The translations under genes and the position numbers were made by a program. The notes under the pieces were generated by a model. The model searched no databases. It had not been told where the DNA came from and saw only the letters and a program-made list of their open reading frames with translations. A stretch of 5,393 bases of DNA from Bifidobacterium breve (lineage in GTDB: Bacteria > Actinomycetota > Acidimicrobiia > IMCC26256). The stretch covers positions 1 to 5,393 of the forward strand of contig CAMDSG010000122.1 of assembly GCA_945907055.1 (NCBI GenBank), in the 5' to 3' direction. Each line of letters opens with the position of its first letter. The first letter of the stretch is position 1. Positions 1 to 5,148 of the stretch are shown piece after piece.

Positions 1-428
1 ACCCACAGAAAAGGGTAAACCGCTGCGATGAAAGCAGCGATTAGTCCTGCTCTATCCCCCGCTACCTCACGGGCAAGCAATGCGCTAAGGAATACAACTC
101 CAAGCCCAGCAAGTGCACTCGCAAACCGAAGAATTAACTGACCGTCAAACACCTTCACTATTGGCGCTAGCACCATCACTGTTAGCGGAGGATGGGAGGC
201 ATCGGGGACTATGGCCTGATCGGCACCAGGGAGGAGCCTAAAGGGATCGGCAAAACCATCACCGTTTGCAACCGTACGGGCCTCTAACTCGTAATAAGCA
301 GCGTCATAAAACTTGTCACTGTTAAAGCCATCCGCCACTCCTAAGACGTAGGCGACCCTAACTCCCGCGGCTAGGACCAAGAGGAGCATGAGGATGCCCC
401 AAAAACGTCGAGAGGATTCTTGGGGCAT
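1..428 (-). CDS. GT-C fold membrane glycosyltransferase (ArnT/PMT-like), N-terminal part
   Basis: Partial gene: 142 codons from an ATG at 428, continuing beyond the left edge. The product begins with a basic tail (MPQESSRRFW), then a hydrophobic segment at about residues 11-30, which is probably the first membrane helix. A polar stretch follows with acidic residues and YDAAYYELEAR (41-51), GDGFADPF (57-63) and HPPL (79-82), then further hydrophobic segments at about 84-94, 99-118 and 127-142. A first helix, an acidic extracytoplasmic loop with a Y-[DE]-x(n)-A-R pattern and a conserved HPPL are typical of polyprenyl-phosphate-sugar-dependent glycosyltransferases (PMT_2/ArnT-like, GT39/GT83-type). 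By family these move a sugar from a lipid carrier to a protein, lipid or polysaccharide outside the membrane. Acceptor and sugar cannot be told. No clear Shine-Dalgarno precedes the ATG; the only upstream in-frame alternative is a TTG at 470. Transcribed divergently from the amidohydrolase gene. Confidence 0.75.
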   Translation of the reverse strand, partial: MPQESSRRFWGILMLLLVLAAGVRVAYVLGVADGFNSDKFYDAAYYELEARTVANGDGFADPFRLLPGADQAIVPDASHPPLTVMVLAPIVKVFDGQLILRFASALAGLGVVFLSALLAREVAGDRAGLIAAFIAAVYPFLW

Positions 429-542
429 ACTCGGTGAGGCTACCCGGCCCGAGGCGTAACGCGGCTCCAACTAAACGCGAAGATGGCGCTCGTCGAATTC
501 TGCGCGAATAGGCTGGGGGCATACTCAACAATCGGAGCAGAT
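429..542. promoter_or_regulatory. Divergent intergenic spacer
   Basis: These 114 bases separate the 5' ends of the glycosyltransferase gene (minus) and the amidohydrolase gene (plus), so promoters for both should lie here. I find no pair of -35/-10 boxes that I would defend. The best single hexamer is CATACT at 520-525 on the plus strand (4 of 6 matches to TATAAT), without a matching -35. An upstream in-frame ATG at 483 would turn half of the spacer into coding sequence, but no ribosome-binding site supports it. Confidence 0.4.
534..537 (+). promoter_or_regulatory. Ribosome-binding site deciding the amidohydrolase start
   Basis: GGAG lies five bases before the ATG at 543. The alternative upstream ATG at 483 follows the sequence ACTAAACGCGAAG, which has no purine-rich SD core at proper distance. 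This supports translation starting at 543. Confidence 0.6.
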
Positions 543-2258
543 ATGTCTGATCTTGTTATTACCGGCGGCATCGTCGTAGACGGAACCGGAGGCCCGCAGC
601 GTCTCGCAGACATTGCAGTGAGCGATGGGATAATTACCGAGATAGCGGAACCGGGGAGCCTTGCTGGGTCGCTTACGGAGACAATTGACGCAACAGGGTT
701 AATAGTTACGCCGGGCTTCGTTGATATTCACACCCACTTCGATGGTCAGGTCACATGGGACCCCCTCCTCACTCCTACATGTTGGCATGGGGTGACCTCT
801 GTGGTGATGGGGAACTGCGGCGTCGGCTTTGCGCCTGTATCCCCAGATCGCCATGACTGGCTGATCGGGCTCATGGAGGGTGTCGAGGATATTCCAGGTG
901 CCGCTCTTAGCGAAGGCATCCGATGGGAATGGGAGACTTTTAATGAGTACCTAGACGCAGTTGATAGAGCGCCAAAGATGCTTGATGTCGCTGCGCAGAT
1001 TCCGCACGGAGCGGTGCGCGCATATGTGATGGGTGAGCGAGGTGCCCGCAACGAGCCGGCGACTTCAGAGGATATTGCAGCAATGGCCGCCATCGTGAGA
1101 GATGCAATAGCGGCCGGAGCACTTGGCTTCTCAACATCGCGAACCATTGCTCATATGGCTATAGACGGTGAACCAGTACCAGGCACATTCGCTGCCGAGG
1201 ACGAGTTATTTGGTCTCGGAAATGCACTCAAAGATGCGGGCGGCGGAGTATTTGAACTCGCACCGGCCGGCGCTCTAGGCGAGGACCTCGCTGCACCGGA
1301 GCGCGAGATGGATTGGATGCGTCGATTGGCAGCAATATGCGGACGACCGGTTTCATTCGCACTTACTCAGAACGATCACGACCCGGAGTCTTGGAGGCGA
1401 ATGCTTGATCTATGCGCTGAGGCTGCCAGCGAGGGTTCCAATGTACGGCCCCAAGTTGCAGGCCGACCAGTAACACTCCTCCTTGGACTCAAGACCTTTC
1501 ACCCCTTCGCTTACTGTCCATCTTGGGGCCCGGTCGGCATTCTCCCGTTGGATGAACGAGTAGCACGCATGGCAGACCCCGAAATCAGGCGCCGGCTTCT
1601 AATCGAAGCATCGAGCCCCGACCCCACAATGCGTCAGTTCTTTAACCCAGATAAATCGTTCCCCCTCGGCGACCCTCCCGATTACGAACCGCACCCATCG
1701 ACATCGATCGCTCAAATTGCCCAGCGCGCCGGAGCAGATGTCTGGAGCGTTTTCTACGATGCATTGATGGCAGATAATGGGCATGCATTTGTGATGCGCC
1801 CTCTCCTCAACTACACCGATGGAAACCTAGATGCAGTTCGAGAGATGCTCATGCATCCGACAACGGTATGGGGACTCGGCGATGGAGGCGCACACTGCGG
1901 CACTACATGTGATGCCTCAACCCCCACCTATATGCTCACCCACTGGGCTCGCGACCGCGAGAACGGGATACCACTCGAGACTGTGATCAAGAAGATCACT
2001 TCACAGACAGCCGGACTCTTTGGGCTCGGCGATCGCGGCGTGCTTGCTCCAGGGATGCGAGCAGATATAAACGTGATTGACCACGCCGGGCTCACTCTCC
2101 ATGCTCCAGTAATGGTGCATGACCTGCCGGGCGATGCTCGTCGTTTTATACAGAGATCAACTGGTTATGTAGCCACAATCTTGGCTGGGCAGGTAACGCT
2201 GCGTAATGGCGAGGAGACCGGCGCTCGCCCTGGCGCTTTGGTACGTGGAGCTCGATAA
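543..2258 (+). CDS. D-aminoacylase-family zinc amidohydrolase (N-acyl-D-amino-acid deacylase-like)
   Basis: Encodes 571 residues from the ATG at 543. Family members are cytoplasmic metallohydrolases that release the acyl group from N-acyl-D-amino acids or cleave related amides. The N-terminus (MSDLVITGGIVVDGTG, beta-sandwich strands up to about residue 55) leads into the TIM barrel at TPGFVDIHTHFDG, with the metal-binding HxH at H63/H65. GNCGVGFAP (90-98) carries C92, matching the metal-bridging cysteine that replaces the carboxylated lysine in D-aminoacylases. GFSTSR (195-200) with H204 and the GDGGAH segment (D447, H451) fit later active-site positions; D447 is the expected catalytic aspartate. 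The C-terminus (LAPGMRADINVID, 501-513) is the usual returning beta-sandwich strand. About 570 residues is longer than the roughly 480 of classical D-aminoacylases but common in the wider COG3653-type family. An upstream ATG at 483 would add 20 residues unlike any family N-terminus. No signal peptide is visible. The substrate is not deducible, and annotation as a D-amino-acid deacylase is by family only. The chelatase gene follows 43 bases downstream on the same strand. Confidence 0.88.
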   Translation: MSDLVITGGIVVDGTGGPQRLADIAVSDGIITEIAEPGSLAGSLTETIDATGLIVTPGFVDIHTHFDGQVTWDPLLTPTCWHGVTSVVMGNCGVGFAPVSPDRHDWLIGLMEGVEDIPGAALSEGIRWEWETFNEYLDAVDRAPKMLDVAAQIPHGAVRAYVMGERGARNEPATSEDIAAMAAIVRDAIAAGALGFSTSRTIAHMAIDGEPVPGTFAAEDELFGLGNALKDAGGGVFELAPAGALGEDLAAPEREMDWMRRLAAICGRPVSFALTQNDHDPESWRRMLDLCAEAASEGSNVRPQVAGRPVTLLLGLKTFHPFAYCPSWGPVGILPLDERVARMADPEIRRRLLIEASSPDPTMRQFFNPDKSFPLGDPPDYEPHPSTSIAQIAQRAGADVWSVFYDALMADNGHAFVMRPLLNYTDGNLDAVREMLMHPTTVWGLGDGGAHCGTTCDASTPTYMLTHWARDRENGIPLETVIKKITSQTAGLFGLGDRGVLAPGMRADINVIDHAGLTLHAPVMVHDLPGDARRFIQRSTGYVATILAGQVTLRNGEETGARPGALVRGAR

Positions 2259-2285
2259 CTTCATTTCGATTATTTAACCTGAATT

Positions 2286-2292
2286 GGGAGAG
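2286..2292 (+). promoter_or_regulatory. Ribosome-binding site of the chelatase gene
   Basis: GGGAGAG lies nine bases before the ATG at 2302. It overlaps the alternative TTG start at 2284, so that TTG (which would add six residues, MGENTH) cannot use it. The ATG start is preferred. Confidence 0.6.
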
Positions 2293-2301
2293 AATACCCA
2301 C

Positions 2302-2739
2302 ATGGCTACAGCACTGTTGATTGTTGATCACGGATCTCGTCGCGCTGAATCGAATACGTTCCTAGATGGTTTCGCCGTGAGATTCGCTGAAGAATATAAA
2401 TATGAAATAGTGGAGACTGCACATATGGAGTTGGCTGAACCAGGCATCGGTGTTGCATTTGATGCGTGCATCGAGCGTGGTGCAACAAAGGTCGTAGTCT
2501 GCCCATTCTTCTTGCTCCCGGGAAACCACTGGCGGGTTGACATCCCAGCCTTAACCGCAGAGGCTGCGCAACGTCATCCAGAAGTCGAGTGGCTTGTAAC
2601 CGCTCCGATAGGTCTGCATTCCCTCATGGGGCAGGTGCTCGCAGCCACCGTTGAGGGGTGCATCAAAGCTGCATCTGGCCACGGAGAACGCTGCAAGGCT
2701 TGCGGGGCTGAGCCCGATGCCGCCTGTGCGTGGAGATAG
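2302..2739 (+). CDS. cbiX: Short CbiX/SirB-type sirohydrochlorin chelatase with C-terminal Cys cluster
   Basis: Encodes 145 residues, the usual size of the single-domain CbiX-short/SirB class. These enzymes insert Co2+ (anaerobic cobalamin branch) or Fe2+ (siroheme) into sirohydrochlorin. The N-terminal strand LLIVDHGSRR holds the first catalytic-type histidine, H10. The second family hallmark, PFFLLPGNHWRVDIP (68-82), holds H76. A third conserved patch, AHMELAEP (40-47), lines the substrate site in relatives. After about residue 125 the chain leaves the chelatase fold with GHGERCKACG and ends ACAWR, giving three cysteines (C131, C134, C142; CxxCx7C). A comparable cysteine-rich tail binds an iron-sulfur cluster in plant SirB, so a cluster here is an inference. 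Metal specificity cannot be read from the sequence; the symbol marks the family only, and sirB would be equally possible. It lies 43 bases after the amidohydrolase gene and may share its transcript. No other tetrapyrrole gene is present in the window. Confidence 0.85.
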   Translation: MATALLIVDHGSRRAESNTFLDGFAVRFAEEYKYEIVETAHMELAEPGIGVAFDACIERGATKVVVCPFFLLPGNHWRVDIPALTAEAAQRHPEVEWLVTAPIGLHSLMGQVLAATVEGCIKAASGHGERCKACGAEPDAACAWR

Positions 2740-2751
2740 CAAGTCCTTAAG

Positions 2752-2802
2752 CGCTACCAAACCCCGGTAGAGCGACTGCACGCTCACACCTGACTGCGCT
2801 CT
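2752..2802. terminator. Possible bidirectional terminator region between convergent genes
   Basis: The 66-base gap between the convergent chelatase and ferredoxin genes contains several short inverted repeats. CTACC (2754-2758) pairs with GGTAG (2766-2770). GAGCG (2770-2774) pairs with CGCTC (2781-2785). AGAGCG (2769-2774) can instead pair with CGCTCT (2797-2802). The alternatives exclude each other and none is followed by a T-run on either strand, so this is not a canonical intrinsic terminator. Its position downstream of both stop codons is the main support. Confidence 0.3.
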
Positions 2803-2805
2803 CCC

Positions 2806-3030
2806 TTAGCCAGGCGCACCTTGAACAATTACTTCGCCATCTCGGATAATTGAGATTGCCTGTGTCGGGCAGCCCTGAGCAGCGAGGATTACTTTCTCCT
2901 CGGGGGAACCGTCAATACTTGTGACGATCGCTACCCCATCATCATCGAGGTCAAATACATCGGGGGCCCAGAAGGAACAGTTACCCGAGCCCATGCAGAT
3001 TTCACGATTGATCTTGATCTCTAGTGCCAT
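2806..3030 (-). CDS. [3Fe-4S] ferredoxin, P450/oxygenase-partner type
   Basis: Encodes 74 residues, a standard size for small single-cluster ferredoxins that carry electrons in the cytoplasm to cytochromes P450, oxygenases or dehydrogenases. The cluster motif is C12-MGSGN-C18 near the N-terminus with C54-P in QGCPTQAI. The position that would be the second cysteine of a [4Fe-4S] site (residue 15) is serine, so three ligands remain and a [3Fe-4S] cluster is expected, as in actinobacterial P450 ferredoxins. The intervening APDVFDLDDDG (22-32) is also typical of that class. The start is placed at the ATG at 3030, with AAAGG (3042-3046) eleven bases upstream; a TTG at 3039 would leave only two bases to that site. 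It is the last gene of the minus-strand series, 76 bases after hisN. No P450, oxygenase or ferredoxin reductase is present in the window, so its partner is unknown. Confidence 0.9.
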   Translation of the reverse strand: MALEIKINREICMGSGNCSFWAPDVFDLDDDGVAIVTSIDGSPEEKVILAAQGCPTQAISIIRDGEVIVQGAPG

Positions 3031-3106
3031 GAATTTCAATGCCTTTCAGGGGCGCAGTTAGGCGCTTTCGGTTTTAGTCTTCGTACGCTTTCTCTGTTTG
3101 ATTCTC
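3031..3106 (-). other. hisN-ferredoxin spacer
   Basis: Read in the direction of transcription, this 76-base spacer is rich in A and G, unlike the neighbouring coding sequence. It carries the ferredoxin ribosome-binding site (AAAGG, 3042-3046). I see neither a clear terminator hairpin for hisN nor a convincing promoter, so read-through from hisN into the ferredoxin gene and a separate ferredoxin promoter are both possible. Confidence 0.4.
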
Positions 3107-3868
3107 TTACGGCTTCTTTAGGATCGCAAGCACGGCTTCGTGTAGGAGCCCATTCGAACTAACCGCGTCTCCACCGGCAGGGGTTGGAGCCCCTGAGTGG
3201 TCTGAGAAGCGCCCTCCGGCCTCCTCAATAATCGGTTGTATCGCAGCGAGGTCCCAGAGATTTACTATTGGCTCGACTGCGATATCTGCTGCACCCTCGG
3301 CGACGAGCATGTGCTGCCAGAAGTCACCGAAACCGCGGGTCCTCCAGACTGCATTAACAAGTGCAAGGAACTGCTCTCCAAGCCCCAATGCCTCCCACCA
3401 TGGAAGGTCTGCGTAGCAGAGCTGCGCATCAGATAATTCTGCAACACCAGAGACACTCAGTCTCCGACCATCGCAGAAAGCACCCTCTCCACGCGCCGCC
3501 CACCAACGTCGAGGCATCGCAGGAGCGGAGACGACCCCGATATCCACTACACCGTCTCGCTCTAGTCCTATCAAGGTTGCCCAGATTGGGATCCCTCTCA
3601 TGAAATTCGCAGTTCCGTCTATTGGGTCGATGATCCAGCGTCGGCCGGAGTCTCCCTCCGCCCCAAACTCCTCACCAAGAATCGCATCGCTTGGGAAACG
3701 CTCAAGAATCGCTGAGCGAATAACCAACTCAGCTGCGTGGTCAGCATCCGTTACATGTGTTGTATCAGGCTTGCGCTCAATCTTTAGATCATCAGAGAGA
3801 AACCGCGCAAGCGTTACTTGATCTGCAAGGTCTGCGAGTTTGAGTGCGAATACGAGATCGGGGTCCAT
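3107..3868 (-). CDS. hisN: Histidinol-phosphatase, inositol-monophosphatase fold (HisN)
   Basis: Encodes 253 residues. HisN hydrolyses L-histidinol phosphate to L-histidinol and phosphate in histidine biosynthesis, in the cytoplasm, using Mg2+. The Mg2+-dependent IMPase core is complete: TDAD (40-43), GEEFG (65-69, E66/E67), DPIDGT (81-86, D81 and D84) and WDLAA (205-209, D206). HisN rather than a general inositol monophosphatase is indicated by RGIPIWATLI (91-100), VSAPAMPRRWWAARGEGAF (113-131), LSVSGV (137-142), RGFGDFWQHMLVAEGAADIA (178-197) and the NG-LLHE ending, all typical of actinobacterial HisN; this call relies on my memory of family sequences. The ATG is 12 bases after the thiolase stop and has no visible Shine-Dalgarno (GCCGGTTAAACC precedes it), suggesting reinitiation or translational coupling. 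No other his gene is present. The alternative is another IMPase-family sugar or inositol phosphatase. Confidence 0.85.
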   Translation of the reverse strand: MDPDLVFALKLADLADQVTLARFLSDDLKIERKPDTTHVTDADHAAELVIRSAILERFPSDAILGEEFGAEGDSGRRWIIDPIDGTANFMRGIPIWATLIGLERDGVVDIGVVSAPAMPRRWWAARGEGAFCDGRRLSVSGVAELSDAQLCYADLPWWEALGLGEQFLALVNAVWRTRGFGDFWQHMLVAEGAADIAVEPIVNLWDLAAIQPIIEEAGGRFSDHSGAPTPAGGDAVSSNGLLHEAVLAILKKP

Positions 3869-3871
3869 GGT

Positions 3872-3888
3872 TTAACCGGCTTAACCGG
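3872..3888. repeat. Tandem 9-base repeat at the thiolase-hisN junction
   Basis: TTAACCGG occurs at 3872-3879 and again at 3881-3888 in a period of nine bases (plus-strand reading). The second copy contains the thiolase stop codon and the first lies in the 12-base gap before hisN. On the minus strand the two CCGG cores can form a four-base-pair hairpin with loop TTAAG just before the hisN ATG. It may simply be a small local duplication. Confidence 0.45.
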
Positions 3889-5059
3889 GCATGACCTCAA
3901 GCACTGTTGCGCTTCCCATGCCCCCAGCGGCACACATGCTTGCAACACCAAGGCCACCGCCGCGACGTCGCAACTCATTTATCAGCGTGACGACCATACG
4001 CGCTCCGGTTGCGGCGATTGGGTGCCCGAGACTGCATCCAGACCCGTTGACATTCACAATGTCATGGCTAAAACCAAGCAAGCGAGTACTTGCAACGGCC
4101 ATAGATGCAAATGCCTCATTAATCTCAACGAGATCCATATCCTCGACGCTTAGGCCCGCTCGCTCAAGGGCTTTCGGAATCGCGTATACCGGACCAAGCC
4201 CAGTGTCACGAGGGGCTAGTGCAGCATTTGCCCAAGACTTAATTACGGCAAGGGGCGCTAGCCCGTGAGCCTTGGCGAACTCGGAGTCACAGATCATGAT
4301 TGCTGCAGCAGCGTCGTTGAGGCCAGAGGAATTGCCTGCCGTAATGCTAAAGCCTTCAATCTCTGGGTGAATTGGTTTCAAGCCCGCAAGTCTCTCGAGG
4401 GTGGTCTCTCTGCGTGGGTGCTCATCGACCTGGAAAATGGTCGTCGTGCCATCGCGCCGCGTTACTTCGAAGGGAACGATCTCTTCCTCAAAGCGGCCCT
4501 CGTCAATTGCGTTGATAGCGCGACGGTGCGATTCATATGACCACTCATCCATCTGCTCGCGGGTTACATCAGCGCGTTGAGCCGTATTCCATCCGACTGT
4601 GATTGACATATCCCATGCAGGCGCATCTGGTGTCTCACGGTGACTCGCAGACATCCACGGGCCCATCTCGTCGCCCGGTAGGCGCCGTTTCATGCTCCCT
4701 GGAGTAGTGGAGATTGACTCTGTACCTGCAGCAATTACAACCTTGTCCATCCCCGCCATGACACTTCCGGCGGCGCCCTGTACGGCGGCCATCCCAGAGG
4801 CGCAGTGACGCTGAAGAGCGACGCCGGGAACATTTAGTAGGCCGAGTTCGACCGCTGTGTAGCGAGCAAGATCTCCCCCACCTTGAAGCGACTCCCCCAT
4901 CTGCAGGTCGTCGATGTACTCCGATGGCACACCCGCTCGCTCTAGGAGTCCACCGACAGCTACGACGGCGAGGTCGGCGGCACTCAAATCGGCAAGAGTG
5001 CCCTTGCGTGCGGTACCGATTGCGGTTCTTGCGGTCGAGACAATTACTGCTTCACCCAT
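3881..5059 (-). CDS. Thiolase (acetyl-CoA C-acyltransferase family)
   Basis: Encodes 392 residues, the normal thiolase length. Thiolases either cleave 3-ketoacyl-CoA with CoA (beta-oxidation) or condense two acetyl-CoA to acetoacetyl-CoA. All catalytic features are present: nucleophile C86 in QRHCASGM, NEAF (314-317), H346 in the GHP motif (345-347) and C376 in MCAAGGMG. The loop before the GHP histidine reads NVNGSGCSLGHP, in contrast to NGGAI-type loops of typical acetoacetyl-CoA thiolases, and places an extra cysteine (C342) near the active site. The start is the ATG at 5059, because AAAGGA lies eight bases upstream and the product then begins GEAVIVSTARTAIG at the usual family N-terminus; an in-frame upstream extension to 5122 is unsupported. 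It lies 78 bases after the PHP gene and 12 bases before hisN on the same strand. No fadB, acyl-CoA dehydrogenase or ligase is visible, so degradative versus biosynthetic use is open. Confidence 0.93.
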   Translation of the reverse strand: MGEAVIVSTARTAIGTARKGTLADLSAADLAVVAVGGLLERAGVPSEYIDDLQMGESLQGGGDLARYTAVELGLLNVPGVALQRHCASGMAAVQGAAGSVMAGMDKVVIAAGTESISTTPGSMKRRLPGDEMGPWMSASHRETPDAPAWDMSITVGWNTAQRADVTREQMDEWSYESHRRAINAIDEGRFEEEIVPFEVTRRDGTTTIFQVDEHPRRETTLERLAGLKPIHPEIEGFSITAGNSSGLNDAAAAIMICDSEFAKAHGLAPLAVIKSWANAALAPRDTGLGPVYAIPKALERAGLSVEDMDLVEINEAFASMAVASTRLLGFSHDIVNVNGSGCSLGHPIAATGARMVVTLINELRRRGGGLGVASMCAAGGMGSATVLEVMPG

Positions 5060-5067
5060 TTTATAAT

Positions 5068-5074
5068 TCCTTTC
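5068..5074 (-). promoter_or_regulatory. Ribosome-binding site deciding the thiolase start
   Basis: On the minus strand GAAAGGA lies eight bases before the ATG at 5059. This fixes the thiolase start there rather than at the longer in-frame opening reaching 5122. Its 5' half is part of the palindrome at 5071-5080. Confidence 0.7.
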
Positions 5075-5086
5075 GCGAAACTTATA
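5071..5086 (-). promoter_or_regulatory. Candidate -10 box with overlapping palindrome upstream of thiolase
   Basis: On the minus strand TATAAG (5081-5086) matches the -10 consensus at five of six positions and would give a leader of about 15 bases before the thiolase ATG. No recognisable -35 box lies 17 bases upstream. Directly downstream, TTTCGCGAAA (5071-5080) is a perfect ten-base palindrome that runs into the ribosome-binding site, and TTATAA occurs on both sides (5061-5066 and 5082-5087). This could be an operator, but short palindromes of this size arise by chance. Confidence 0.3.
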
Positions 5087-5132
5087 ACGCTTGGATGGTA
5101 CTCCCCGGGTGATGCTCAACACCTCTCGGTTT

Positions 5133-5148
5133 AGGGCTCAAGAGCCCT
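5133..5148 (-). terminator. Hairpin straddling the PHP-gene stop codon
   Basis: AGGGCTC (5133-5139) and GAGCCCT (5142-5148) form a perfect seven-base-pair inverted repeat separated by two bases; in RNA it would fold as a six-pair stem with a CUUG loop. The flanking TTT and AAA on the minus strand can extend the stem past a bulged G. The PHP stop codon (5138-5140) lies in the loop. There is no U-run, so it may be a weak terminator, a processing site or an mRNA 3' stabiliser between the PHP and thiolase genes. Confidence 0.35.

Noticed and set aside
422..526. Direct repeat GGGGCATACTC at 422-432 and 516-526
   Set aside because: A single 11-base match among all pairs in a window of this size is expected by chance, and the flanks do not match.
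483..542. 20-residue N-terminal extension of the amidohydrolase from the ATG at 483
   Set aside because: No ribosome-binding site precedes it, the residues do not resemble the family N-terminus, and GGAG at 534-537 precisely serves the ATG at 543.
429..542. -35/-10 promoter pairs in the divergent spacer (e.g. CATACT at 520-525)
   Set aside because: No -35 element with reasonable spacing matches; the single hexamer has only four of six consensus positions.
746..1147. 133-codon open frame on the minus strand
   Set aside because: It lies fully antisense within the well-supported amidohydrolase, and its translation has no recognisable domain; it is a shadow of that gene.
2284..2301. TTG start six codons upstream of the chelatase ATG
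   Set aside because: The ribosome-binding site would lie inside the added codons, whereas it has good spacing to the ATG at 2302.
3061..3117. Very basic 19-codon minus-strand frame (RSRKRIKQRKRTKTK...) in the hisN-ferredoxin spacer, reminiscent of tiny basic ribosomal-type proteins
   Set aside because: It is bounded by stop codons at both ends and contains no ATG, GTG or TTG; the base run is explained by the A/G-rich spacer.
3818..4268. Plus-strand open frames of 111 and 125 codons over the hisN and thiolase genes
   Set aside because: They are antisense to two confidently identified genes and their translations are low in family-like character.
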